Position numbers and translations under genes: made by a program. Shown here in pieces: positions 34,955 through 43,201 of a stretch of 64,000 bases of DNA (its first letter is position 1; every line of letters begins with the position of its first letter). The notes beneath the pieces were generated by a model. The model was not told where the DNA came from and did no database searches. It worked only from the letters and a program-made list of their open reading frames with translations. Source of the stretch: Gemmatimonadota bacterium (GTDB taxonomy: Bacteria > Gemmatimonadota > Gemmatimonadetes > Longimicrobiales > Gaopeijiaceae); the NCBI GenBank assembly GCA_041390125.1, contig JAWKQN010000003.1:351790-415789 (forward strand), in the 5' to 3' direction.

Positions 34955-35806
34955 TCAGTTCGTCGCCACGTACCATACGAACCCACCCGCCAGCGCGCCC
35001 AGCAGCCCCAGGCGCACCCAGAAGCGACCGCCCGACGTGCTGTCCACCCGTGTCCATAGGGCCACCACGGTGCACACCCCCGGCCGCATCAGGTCGGGCG
35101 GGATCTCGGACTCGCGGCGGTAGATCTCCACGGCCTCCAGATCCTCCGGCCACACGTCGTCGACGGGCGTGGAGCGCAGCGGCAAGCCGTTCAGGTAGAC
35201 GGCCGCCGGACACAGCCGGCTGCCGAGCTGCATCCCCTCCGCACCGTAGCGATACCGCAACCCGGGGATGCGTTGGAACGCGTGCGACAGGAAGGCGATC
35301 TCAGACAGGTCCTCGCGTGTGAGGAAGCGCCCCTCGCCCGTACGTTGCCCGGACGCGTAGCGCCGATCGAAGTCGCGCAGGCCGCGCCGCCCGCGGTCGC
35401 TGCGCCGCGCGCTGACCACCACCGGAGGCAGCTCCAGCGCGTCCACCGCCAGGCGCACGTCCAGGGTGAGCGTTTCGCGCTCCGACACCGCCAGCGGTGC
35501 GCTGGTCACCGGCTCGTAGGCCAGAGCGGCGAAGCGAATCCGCACCGTATCCGCATGCGGGAGCGGCAGCGCGAAGGAGCCGGTGCTGTCGGTGGTGACC
35601 GACAGCCCGGCCCGGTCGTTCTCCGCCAGCAGCGAGACGGTCACGTCGCGCACCGGCGTCCCGGTCGTACCGTCCACGACCCGGCCGGTCACGGTCTGCG
35701 CGGAGCCCGGGAGCGTCGCGCCGAGCAGCAGCAGGACGCCCCCGACGCACGGGCGAGGCGTGCGAACCGCACCGACCCGGACCATGCCCGCCAGCGCGGG
35801 CTTCAC
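34955..35806 (-). CDS. Carboxypeptidase-regulatory/plug-like protein, tandem copy 2
   Basis: The 283-residue protein has a signal peptide (GGVLLLLGATLPGSAQ), a carboxypeptidase-regulatory-like beta-sandwich (VTGRVVDGTTGTPVRDVTVS, about 30-115), then a TonB-plug-like segment with LCPAAVYLNGLPL and DLEAVEIYRRESEIPP. It ends with a hydrophobic helix (LGLLGALAGGFVWYV). No barrel follows, so it is not a normal TonB receptor. The GTG 35806 overlaps the stop of the upstream paralogue by 4 bp (GTGA), suggesting coupling; ATG 35785 is an alternative start. Function unknown. Confidence 0.72.
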   Translation of the reverse strand: MKPALAGMVRVGAVRTPRPCVGGVLLLLGATLPGSAQTVTGRVVDGTTGTPVRDVTVSLLAENDRAGLSVTTDSTGSFALPLPHADTVRIRFAALAYEPVTSAPLAVSERETLTLDVRLAVDALELPPVVVSARRSDRGRRGLRDFDRRYASGQRTGEGRFLTREDLSEIAFLSHAFQRIPGLRYRYGAEGMQLGSRLCPAAVYLNGLPLRSTPVDDVWPEDLEAVEIYRRESEIPPDLMRPGVCTVVALWTRVDSTSGGRFWVRLGLLGALAGGFVWYVATN

Positions 35807-36648
35807 CCCGCCACCAGGAGCAGGAAGCTGCCGATCAGGCCGCCCAGGATGCCCATGCGCACCCAGAATCCCCGCCCGTCGCTGGTCTCGCCCACCTTCG
35901 TCCAGAGCGCCGCGACCGTGCAGAGGGGACGACCGCCGGCGAAGGACAGCTCGGGCGGGATCTCCGCCTCGCTGCGGTAGATCTCCACGCCTTCCAGGTC
36001 GCTGGGGAAGACCAGCTCGTCGAGGTCCGGGTTGCCCACGTACATGCCGTTCAGGAACACCCCTCCGGGGCAGAGTCGGTTGTCGCCCAGCCGCAGCGTG
36101 CCGTCGGGCGCCCGGTGCCGGCGCAGGCCTCCGATGGTCACGAGCCGGGTCGAGAGCCGGAAGGCCGTCTCCAGCTCCTCGCCTTCCAGGATGCGACCGA
36201 ATCCGGTCTGGCGCACGCGGGCGCGTCGACGGGCGAAGTCGCGGTGGGCCCGGGAGACGTCGCGTCCGCGCGCGGTGATCACCAGCGGCTCGAGCGCCAG
36301 CGCCGCTACGGCCAGCGTGATCTCGACCTCGAGCCGCTCGTCCGGCCCCACCGTGACGGACGTGGGCGCGGTCGTGCGGTAGCCCAGCGCGGAGGCCTGC
36401 AGACGGACGGTACCGCCGCGCGTGAGCGGCAGGGAGAAGAATCCGGACGAATCGGTCTCGACGGCGAGCAGGGGCTGTCCCTCCTCCGACAGCACCGTGA
36501 CGGCGGCGGCCGCGATCGGTGCGGCGCGGGTCTGGTCCACCACTCGGCCCTCCACCCGCTGCGCCGAGGCGGAGCCGGGTGCGGCGAGTGCGAGTGCGAG
36601 CACGGCCACGACGAACGGGACTCGACGCCCGCGGCCGTGCCTCGCCAT
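35803..36648 (-). CDS. Carboxypeptidase-regulatory/plug-like protein, tandem copy 1
   Basis: The 281-residue paralogue of the next gene shares every element: signal peptide (VAVLALALAAPGSASAQ), a regulatory beta-sandwich (VEGRVVDQTRAAPIAAAAV), a plug-like block with LCPGGVFLNGMYV and DLEGVEIYRSEAEIPP, CTVAALWTKV, and a C-terminal helix (MGILGGLIGSFLLLVAG). The two copies form an overlapping pair and probably work together at the envelope. Family knowledge: the sandwich domain usually precedes TonB receptors. What a plug without barrel but with a terminal helix does is unknown. Confidence 0.75.
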   Translation of the reverse strand: MARHGRGRRVPFVVAVLALALAAPGSASAQRVEGRVVDQTRAAPIAAAAVTVLSEEGQPLLAVETDSSGFFSLPLTRGGTVRLQASALGYRTTAPTSVTVGPDERLEVEITLAVAALALEPLVITARGRDVSRAHRDFARRRARVRQTGFGRILEGEELETAFRLSTRLVTIGGLRRHRAPDGTLRLGDNRLCPGGVFLNGMYVGNPDLDELVFPSDLEGVEIYRSEAEIPPELSFAGGRPLCTVAALWTKVGETSDGRGFWVRMGILGGLIGSFLLLVAG

Positions 36649-36705
36649 CTTCGGGGTCCGGCTCCGCGTCCGGAGCCCGGGGTCCGCCCGCGAGGAGGCT
36701 CGGCT

Positions 36706-37644
36706 GTGAGGAGAAGGGGCACACGCATCGCCCGCGCGCTGTGGCTGGCGAGCGTGCTCGGTGCCTGCGACGACACGGTGCCCCCGGGGGCCCGCGTGGA
36801 CCGGCCCTCCCTGTCGGGCGAGGCGGCCTTCGAGCGCGTGCGCACCCAGCTCGACTTCGGACCGCGCGTGCCGGGCCAGCCCGGTCACGCGGCCCAGCTG
36901 GCCTGGATGCAGGCGGAGCTCGCACCCCTGGCCGACACGGTGGTCCTGCAGCCCTTCGATGCCGTGACGACGTCGGGGGACACGCTGCGCCTGACCAACG
37001 TCATCGCGCGCTTCCAGCCCGAGGCCACGCGCCGGCTCCTGCTGCTCACGCACTGGGATACGCGTCCGCGCTCCGATCAGGCCAGCGACCCTGCGCAGCG
37101 CGACATCCCCGTCCCCGGGGCCAACGACGGCGCGTCCGGTACGGCGATCCTCCTCGAGCTGGCGGGCCTGTTGGCCACCCAGGCGCCGCCCGTCGGTGTG
37201 GACCTGCTCTTCGTCGACGGGGAGGACTACGGCCCCACGACCGCCGACATGTTCTTCGGCTCGCGCCACTACGCGGCCACGCTGCCCGACGACGCACATC
37301 CGGTCTACGCGGTGCTGCTCGACATGGTGGGCGATGTGGACCCATCCTTCCCGATCGAAGGCTACTCTGCGGACGCCGCGCGCGACCTCGCGCTCCGCGT
37401 GTGGGGCGTGGCGCGCGACCTGGGCTACGAGCCCTGGTTCCCCACGCGCGTCGGGATCCGGATCACCGACGATCACCTGCCCCTGTTGGAGAAGGGGATA
37501 CGGGCCATCGACGTGATCGATTTCGACTACGGCCCGCGCAACAGCTGGTGGCATACCCCGCAGGACGACCTCTCCCACGTCAGCGCCGCCACCCTCGGCA
37601 TGGTGGGCGAGGTCGTGGCCGAGTGGGTCTACCGCGGCGGCTGA
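36706..37644 (+). CDS. M28-family hydrolase, glutaminyl-peptide cyclotransferase-like
   Basis: The 312-residue lipoprotein-like protein (signal ending in LGACDD) has the zinc-site pattern of M28 enzymes with one metal: THWDTR, PGANDGASG, FVDGEDYG and NSWWHTPQDDLSHVS. The E-D pair in GEDYG, the ITDDHLPL loop and the WWHT motif fit animal-type glutaminyl cyclases, which form N-terminal pyroglutamate, but an aminopeptidase activity cannot be excluded. It should act in the periplasm. The GTG start has GAGGAGG upstream and is divergent from the plug-like pair, 57 bp away. Confidence 0.8.
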   Translation: MRRRGTRIARALWLASVLGACDDTVPPGARVDRPSLSGEAAFERVRTQLDFGPRVPGQPGHAAQLAWMQAELAPLADTVVLQPFDAVTTSGDTLRLTNVIARFQPEATRRLLLLTHWDTRPRSDQASDPAQRDIPVPGANDGASGTAILLELAGLLATQAPPVGVDLLFVDGEDYGPTTADMFFGSRHYAATLPDDAHPVYAVLLDMVGDVDPSFPIEGYSADAARDLALRVWGVARDLGYEPWFPTRVGIRITDDHLPLLEKGIRAIDVIDFDYGPRNSWWHTPQDDLSHVSAATLGMVGEVVAEWVYRGG

Positions 37645-37683
37645 GACGTCGCACCCGCGTCCCCGTTCCCTGGAGTGCCGTTC

Positions 37684-38646
37684 GTGTCCCCATCGTCCGT
37701 TCGCGTTGCCGTGGTCCAGCCCGAGGCGGTCTACTTCGATCCCGAGCGCAACCTCGCCGAGGCCTGCGCCTGGATCCGGCGCGCCGGCGCCGAGCGCCCC
37801 GATCTGATCCTGCTCCCCGAGGCGTACGTGGGGGGCTATCCCTGGGGGCTCCGGTTCGGGACCGCGATCGGCGGGCGCACCGAGGAAGGGCGCACCTGGT
37901 TCGCGCGCTACCACGCGGGGGCCATCGACGTGCCGGGTCCGGCCACCGCCGCGCTGGGTGAGGCGGCGCGCGAGGTCGGCGCCACCGTGGCCATCGGCGT
38001 CATCGAGCGCGACAGCACCTTCGGTGGCGGGACGCTGTACTGCACGCTCCTCTACTTCGGGCCCGACGGCACGCTGCTCGGCAAGCACCGCAAGCTGAAG
38101 CCGACGGCGGGGGAGCGCACGGTCTGGGGCGAAGGGGATGGCAGCACCCTGCCGGTGGTGGACCTGCCCGCCGGAGGACGCGTGGGCGGCCTCATCTGCT
38201 GGGAGAACTACATGCCGCTGGCGCGCACGGCCATGTACGCCAAGGGCGTGCAGATCTGGGTCGCCCCCACCGCGGATGCGCGCGACCGCTGGCAGGCGAC
38301 GATGCGCCACATCGCGGTCGAAGGCCGCTGCTTCGTGCTCGGGTGCAACCAGTTCGTGACGCGGTCCCAGTACCCGGACGATCCGTTCCTGGCCGCCGAG
38401 CTGGGGGACCGCCCCGACGTGCTGAGCCCGGGCGGCTCGGTGATCGTCTCGCCGCACGGGGACGTGCTGGCGGGCCCCCTGCTGGGGGAGGCCGGCGTGC
38501 TGACGGCCACGCTGGACCTGGGCGAGATCGCACGGGCCCGCTTCGACTTCGACGTGGTGGGCCACTACGCCCGCCCCGACGTCTTCCGTCTCGTGGTGGA
38601 CGAGACGCCGCACCCGCCGGTGGCCTTTTCGCCCGACCGCGCCTAG
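37684..38646 (+). CDS. Nitrilase-family carbon-nitrogen hydrolase
   Basis: The 320-residue enzyme shows the complete catalytic set: E46 in LLPEAYVGG, K139 in KLKPTAGER and C172 in GGLICWENYMP. The WENYMPL context and the presence of YPWG after the first motif are those of true nitrilases (arylacetonitrilase-like), which turn nitriles into acids and ammonia through a thioester; amide substrates are possible. GTG 37684 has CTGGAG upstream, better than GTG 37675. The gene is followed by a classic terminator and then by ornithine aminotransferase. Confidence 0.87.
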   Translation: MSPSSVRVAVVQPEAVYFDPERNLAEACAWIRRAGAERPDLILLPEAYVGGYPWGLRFGTAIGGRTEEGRTWFARYHAGAIDVPGPATAALGEAAREVGATVAIGVIERDSTFGGGTLYCTLLYFGPDGTLLGKHRKLKPTAGERTVWGEGDGSTLPVVDLPAGGRVGGLICWENYMPLARTAMYAKGVQIWVAPTADARDRWQATMRHIAVEGRCFVLGCNQFVTRSQYPDDPFLAAELGDRPDVLSPGGSVIVSPHGDVLAGPLLGEAGVLTATLDLGEIARARFDFDVVGHYARPDVFRLVVDETPHPPVAFSPDRA

Positions 38647-38670
38647 ATTCGAACCACTGGAGCGCGCGCG

Positions 38671-38709
38671 CCGCCCGGATCCTCCCTGGGTCCGGGCGGG
38701 CCGTTTTTT
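38671..38709 (+). terminator. Intrinsic terminator after the nitrilase gene
   Basis: A 12-bp stem (38671-38682 with 38688-38699, one T:G wobble, loop of 5) is followed four bases later by six consecutive T residues (38704-38709). This is the clearest Rho-independent terminator in the window. Confidence 0.85.
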
Positions 38710-38753
38710 CGGGGGTGGACCGGCCCACGGAGCCGGCCCCGGAGGAGGATGGG

Positions 38754-39962
38754 ATGACGGAAGCGACACTCGAGCGCACCGCCCGCTTTCTCGAAGAGGT
38801 CGAGCGGTACAGCGCCCACAACTACGCCCCGCTGCCGGTCGTGCTGGAGCACGGCGAGGGGGTGTGGGTGCACGACGTCGAGGGGCGGCGCTACCTCGAC
38901 ATGCTCAGCGCCTACTCGGCCGTCAACCAGGGCCATCGCCACCCGCGCATCGTGGCCGCGGCCGTCGAGCAGCTGGGTCGCCTCACGCTCACGTCGCGGG
39001 CCTTCCACAACGACCAGATGGGGCCCTTCCTGCGCGAGCTGTGCGAGCACACCGGCTACGCCCGGGCGCTCCCGATGAACACGGGCGCCGAGGCCGTGGA
39101 GACGGCCATCAAGATGGTCCGCAAGTGGGGCTACACCGTGCGCGGCGTGCCCGACGGCCAGGCGGAGATCCTCGTGTGTGCGGGCAACTTCGCGGGGCGG
39201 ACCACCACGGTGATCTCGTTCTCCTCCGAGGAGGCCTACCGCACCGGGTTCGGGCCGTTCACACCGGGCTTCCGCATCGTGCCCTACGGCGACCTGGACG
39301 CGCTCGCCGCCGCCATCGGTCCCCACACGGTGGGCTTCCTCGTGGAGCCCATCCAGGGCGAAGGCGGTGTCGTGGTCCCGCCCGACGGCTACCTCCGGGG
39401 CGCGGCCGACCTGTGCCGCACGCACGGCGTGGCCTTCATGGCCGACGAGATCCAGACCGGTCTGGGGCGCTGCGGACGCATGTTCTGCAGTGCGTGGGAG
39501 GACGTGCGGCCCGACGTGGTGATGATCGGCAAGGCGCTCTCGGGGGGCGTGTATCCTGTCTCGGCCGTCCTCGCCGACGACGCGCTCATGGACGTGTTCC
39601 GCCCGGGTGACCACGGCTCCACGTTCGGCGGCAACCCGTTGGGCGCGGCCATCGCCCGTGCTGCGCTCGCGGTGCTCGTGGACGAGCGGCTGCCCGAGCG
39701 CGCCGCGGAGCTCGGCGCCTGGTTCATGGAGCGGCTGCGGGACATCGGGGCACCGTGCGTGAAGGACGTGCGGGGACGCGGCCTCATGATCGGCGTCGAG
39801 GTGGACGGCCGTGCCCGGCCGTACTGCGAGGCCCTGATGGAGCGCGGCATCCTGGCCAAGGAGACGCATACGACCGTGATCCGCTTCGCGCCGCCGCTCG
39901 TGATCGAGCGCGAGACGCTGGAGTGGGCCGCGGACGAGATCGAGGCCGTGCTGACGGCCTGA
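38754..39962 (+). CDS. rocD: Ornithine aminotransferase
   Basis: The 402-residue class-III aminotransferase carries TGAEAVETAIK, the OAT-type NFAGRTTTVISFS stretch, DEIQTGLGR and the PLP lysine K260 in IGKALSGGVYPVSA. The enzyme moves the delta-amino group of ornithine to 2-oxoglutarate, giving glutamate semialdehyde that cyclises on the way to proline or glutamate. A GGAGGAGG tract lies 5 bp before the ATG. It has its own transcription unit after a terminator. With SpeA and agmatinase it links arginine-family amino acids to polyamines and proline. Confidence 0.92.
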   Translation: MTEATLERTARFLEEVERYSAHNYAPLPVVLEHGEGVWVHDVEGRRYLDMLSAYSAVNQGHRHPRIVAAAVEQLGRLTLTSRAFHNDQMGPFLRELCEHTGYARALPMNTGAEAVETAIKMVRKWGYTVRGVPDGQAEILVCAGNFAGRTTTVISFSSEEAYRTGFGPFTPGFRIVPYGDLDALAAAIGPHTVGFLVEPIQGEGGVVVPPDGYLRGAADLCRTHGVAFMADEIQTGLGRCGRMFCSAWEDVRPDVVMIGKALSGGVYPVSAVLADDALMDVFRPGDHGSTFGGNPLGAAIARAALAVLVDERLPERAAELGAWFMERLRDIGAPCVKDVRGRGLMIGVEVDGRARPYCEALMERGILAKETHTTVIRFAPPLVIERETLEWAADEIEAVLTA

Positions 39963-39966
39963 CCGC

Positions 39967-40860
39967 CTAGCGCGTGGGTGCCGCCGCTCCGGAAGCCGGT
40001 TCGTCGTCGGGTGTGGGCGCGCCGTCGCCCTCGCGGGGCAGCACGCGACGGAAGCGCAGCGTCCCGCCGGCGTCGTAGAGTTCCACGGCCATCTGGTCGG
40101 CAAAGAAGCGCAGCACGCACCATCCGCCCCCACTGAACGCCAGGAAGCTGCCGGGTGCGGCGAGCACACGGGTCGCGTTGTCGTCCCCTGCGCCACCCCC
40201 GCACACGGCGTTCGACAGCCCGCCCCCCACCTCGGCGAACTCGGTGATGTGGTCGTGCCCCGCCACGTAGAGGTGTGCGTTCCCCTGCAGGTAGGGAAGC
40301 GCATACTCCACCATCTCGTCGGACGGGCCGTGCAGGCCGCTGGAGGCGAGGGGATGGTGCCCGAACGCCACCGTCCAGTCGGCGGGCCGACCGAGCTCGC
40401 CGCCGAGCCACGCGAGCTGGGCCCGCGCCTCCGGCTCCTCGTCGTCGATGGGCTCCGTGTCCAGCGCCACGAAGTGCAGCACGCCCACGCCCGGCACGGA
40501 GCGGGTGAACGCGTAGTACGGCGCCGGCAGGTCCCAGCGGGGGTCGAGGGCCGAGTACTCCACCTGCGCGTCCACCGAGCCACGATGGTCGTGGTTCCCG
40601 AGCGACGGACGGATGCCCACGGTGTCCCAGAAGCCCTCGGTGTACACCTCCTCGAAGACGCGCGCCCACTTCGGGTCGTCCACCGACTCCACGCCGTCGG
40701 GATAGAAGTTGTCGCCCACGGTGAGGACCAGGTCCGGCGGATCGTCGGCATGCACGTCCGCCATGCGGCGCGCCAACTCCCGCTGCCCCTCGTCTCCGGT
40801 GCCCCAGTCCCCGAGGACCAGGACGCGGAAGGACGGTCCCTGGGGCAGGCGGTCGAGCAT
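39967..40860 (-). CDS. Metallophosphoesterase (purple acid phosphatase-like)
   Basis: The 297-residue catalytic part has the calcineurin-like metal motifs VLGDWGTG (D-x-G), GDNFYPDG (GDN), GNHDHRG (GNHD), FGHHPL and GHDH, matching the acid-phosphatase/ApaH-like group. ATG 40860 is the first standard start in frame, but the same frame continues upstream with a convincing lipoprotein signal (LLLIGAAGLAACGG, cysteine codon at 40902-40900) that has no start codon nearby. A GTG at 40984 in another frame would fit if a one-base shift lies in the G5 run at 40935-40939, so the real product is probably about 40 residues longer and lipid-anchored. Confidence 0.8.
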   Translation of the reverse strand: MLDRLPQGPSFRVLVLGDWGTGDEGQRELARRMADVHADDPPDLVLTVGDNFYPDGVESVDDPKWARVFEEVYTEGFWDTVGIRPSLGNHDHRGSVDAQVEYSALDPRWDLPAPYYAFTRSVPGVGVLHFVALDTEPIDDEEPEARAQLAWLGGELGRPADWTVAFGHHPLASSGLHGPSDEMVEYALPYLQGNAHLYVAGHDHITEFAEVGGGLSNAVCGGGAGDDNATRVLAAPGSFLAFSGGGWCVLRFFADQMAVELYDAGGTLRFRRVLPREGDGAPTPDDEPASGAAAPTR

Positions 40861-40995
40861 CGTGGGAAAGCCCGCATCCCGTTCGGGCCGCAGCCCGCCG
40901 CAGGCGGCGAGGCCGGCAGCGCCGATCAGCAGGAGGGGGCGCGCAGCGCGTCGGGCGCTTGACCGTCGCCGGAGCGCGCTCCACCGTCCCTGCCC

Positions 40996-42537
40996 ATGCC
41001 CCTTCGTATCCGCGCCCTGCTCGGGGGCGCGCTCCTGGCCGTCGGCCTGCTCACCTGGACGCCGGTGCCTGCCGGCGTCTGGAACGACGACGGTGTCTAC
41101 CTGGTGATCGCGCAGTCGCTGGCCGCGGGCGAGGGGCTGCGCTACGGCGGGGTGCCGGGAGGTCCCGCCGCCTCCAAGTTCCCCCCGGTGTGGCCGGCCC
41201 TGGTCGCCCTGGTCGGAGGCGCCACGCCCGACCACGGCGGACGCCTGGTGTTCGTGAACCTCGCCCTCCTGGCGCTGGCCGGTACGCTGCTCGCGGCCTG
41301 GCTCTCGGATCACCTCGGCATCCCTCCCGTGCGGGCGGCCCTGCTGGCGTTGCTGGCGTCCCTGCCGGGACCCCTGTGGACGGTCGCCGCCATCCCGCTG
41401 TCGGAGCCGCTGTTCCTCGTGGCGGTGCTGCTGGCGCTCGGGGCGGCGGCCCGGGTGGAGCGAGGCGACGGCCTGCGCGCCGAGGCGACCCTGCTGGCCG
41501 CGTTGGGCCTGGCCTTCTACACGAGGACGGTGGGCGCGGTCCTGCCCTTGGCGGTCGTGCTGGCCCTCCTCCTCCGTCGCCGCCCCGCGCCCGCGCTGCG
41601 CGTGGGTCTGGGCTCGGTGCTCCTCGCGCTTCCCTGGATCCTGTGGAGCGGGGCGGCCACGCGCGCGCTCGATCCCGGCCTGCGCGACACCCTGGGCTCG
41701 TACGGGAGCTGGTGGATCGGTCAGATCCGCACCGAGCCTGCCGCCTACCGCGCCTGGCTGGGACAGAACCTGGAGGCCGTGGTGCGGGACGCCACCGCGC
41801 TCCTGCTGCCCGGTGTGGAGGGAGCGGCGGGGCTGCTGCTCGCGGTCCCCGTGTGGGGGGCGGTGGTCGTCGGGCTGATCCGGATCGGCCGGGCCTCGCG
41901 CACCGTGCCGCTGGCGCTCCTGGGGTCGCTCACGCTGGTGTGGCTCTGGCCCTTCCAGTCGGCCCGGCTGCTCACCCCGTGGGCGCCGCTCCTGATGGCC
42001 GCTCTCCTGCTGGGCGCCGGTCGGATGCTCCGCGCAGGCCGGGCGGCCCCGGCCGCCCTGGGCGGTGCCATGGCGGGGGTGGTCGTGCTGGCGGCGCTCC
42101 TGCACGCCTGGGCGCTCGGGACCGGCCGGCCGTGGCGGGGCCTGGAGCAGCGGGCGGAGGCGCTGGCGCGTGCCGTGGCCTCCGTGGAGGCCCATGTGCC
42201 GCCCGACGGGGTGGTGGGCGCGCCCGAGATGTGGGCGGCGCTGCGGGTGCACACCGGCCGGCGGGCGGCGCCCAGCGCCCGCTTCCTGCCGCTCCAGACC
42301 CGAGCCCCGTCGTGGGGATCTCCCGCCCAGCAGGTCGCGCTGTGGCGCGCCACCGGCATCGACCACGTGCTCCTGGAGCACGCGGGCGGCGTGCACGCCG
42401 AGACGCTGACGCGGCTGGAGGAGCGGTGCCCGGGCGCAGTGCACATCCTGGACACGCAGCCCGGGATGCTGCTCGTCCGGGTGGGGTTGGACGAAGCCTG
42501 TCTGCGACGCTGGGATTCGGCCGCGCCCCCGTCCTGA
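40996..42537 (+). CDS. GT-C type membrane glycosyltransferase-like protein
   Basis: The 513-residue protein has about ten membrane helices and the acidic first periplasmic loop (WNDDGVYLVIAQSLAAG, then KFPPVWP) of PMT/ArnT-like transferases, followed by a soluble C-terminal part. It resembles the protein at 13888-15642 in layout but differs in sequence. The sugar donor is likely polyprenyl-linked; nothing in the neighbourhood identifies the acceptor. It starts 135 bp from the metallophosphatase ATG (11 bp if that gene begins at 40984). Confidence 0.68.
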   Translation: MPLRIRALLGGALLAVGLLTWTPVPAGVWNDDGVYLVIAQSLAAGEGLRYGGVPGGPAASKFPPVWPALVALVGGATPDHGGRLVFVNLALLALAGTLLAAWLSDHLGIPPVRAALLALLASLPGPLWTVAAIPLSEPLFLVAVLLALGAAARVERGDGLRAEATLLAALGLAFYTRTVGAVLPLAVVLALLLRRRPAPALRVGLGSVLLALPWILWSGAATRALDPGLRDTLGSYGSWWIGQIRTEPAAYRAWLGQNLEAVVRDATALLLPGVEGAAGLLLAVPVWGAVVVGLIRIGRASRTVPLALLGSLTLVWLWPFQSARLLTPWAPLLMAALLLGAGRMLRAGRAAPAALGGAMAGVVVLAALLHAWALGTGRPWRGLEQRAEALARAVASVEAHVPPDGVVGAPEMWAALRVHTGRRAAPSARFLPLQTRAPSWGSPAQQVALWRATGIDHVLLEHAGGVHAETLTRLEERCPGAVHILDTQPGMLLVRVGLDEACLRRWDSAAPPS

Positions 42538-42630
42538 CGGGCTAGGGGAGTAGAGGTGCTGCCGCGGCGGAGCCGCGCAGCCAGGCACGACCTGGATCGC
42601 GGGGAGCCGGCGCGGCGGAGCGCCTGTGCC

Positions 42631-42912
42631 TCACCACTCGATCGATCCCTGCTGGGTGGTGTCGATCCCTTCGCCGCGGCCCCCGCCCAGCAGCACCTCC
42701 TCCACCTGCTTGTAGAGGAAGTCACGCGACTTCCGGTCCCGGGGATCGAGCCCGTAGTGGTTGATCAGGAGCGTCTGGTGCTGCAGCCATTCCTGCCAGC
42801 AGTCCTGGCAGATCGACGCGAGGATACGCTCCCCCAGCTCGGTCCGGAACGGCGGGCGCGCGAGCTTGGGCGCATCCTCGCGGGAGCAGCGCTGGCACTG
42901 GATGGTCTCCAC
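42631..42912 (-). CDS. YggX-like Fe(II)-trafficking / oxidative damage protection protein with two CxxC motifs
   Basis: The 93-residue protein follows the YggX pattern: an IQCQRCSRED start, FRTELGERI (matching PGELGKRI), WQEWLQHQTLLINHYGL (matching WxxWxxxQTMLINE) and a RKSRDFLYKQVEEVL helix. YggX proteins protect iron-sulfur clusters and handle Fe2+. Here two CxxC pairs (CQRC and CQDC) are present, where the family usually has a single cysteine, so a zinc- or iron-binding knuckle may have been added. GTG 42912 has GAGGAGGA upstream. Identification rests on motif similarity only. Confidence 0.72.
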   Translation of the reverse strand: METIQCQRCSREDAPKLARPPFRTELGERILASICQDCWQEWLQHQTLLINHYGLDPRDRKSRDFLYKQVEEVLLGGGRGEGIDTTQQGSIEW

Positions 42913-42993
42913 GGGTCCTCCTCGGACGGGCGTCGGGTCGGCCCGGGTACCCGAGGCTGCGGGCAGGGGTCCGGCCCGGCGCGGTGCGTCGGC

Positions 42994-43022
42994 TTGGTCG
43001 TCGGGCGTGGACCCCGTACATT
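42994..43022 (+). promoter_or_regulatory. Possible promoter before the PP2C gene
   Basis: TTGGTC (42994-42999) and TACATT (43017-43022) are 17 bases apart in the 289-bp gap between divergent genes. Each hexamer matches the sigma-70 consensus only moderately. Confidence 0.35.
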
Positions 43023-43201
43023 GCCGCCGCTTCGCCCGCCGGGGAGCGACGGCGGTGCGGTGTGTCGGCAGGCAGCCCCGCGGGCGGGTGCCGATCCGCG
43101 GCCATGGCCGGACGGACCATGGGTTGTCGCTATCAGGATGATGTGACTCATCCGCTCCACCGTCGGTCTCCATCTGCGGACACGAGACGAGGAGCGCGCT
43201 G

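Noticed and set aside
36519..37961. Alternative plus-strand frame across the M28 and nitrilase genes
   Set aside because: It is Arg/Gly/Ala-rich shadow sequence crossing two genes with clear catalytic motifs.
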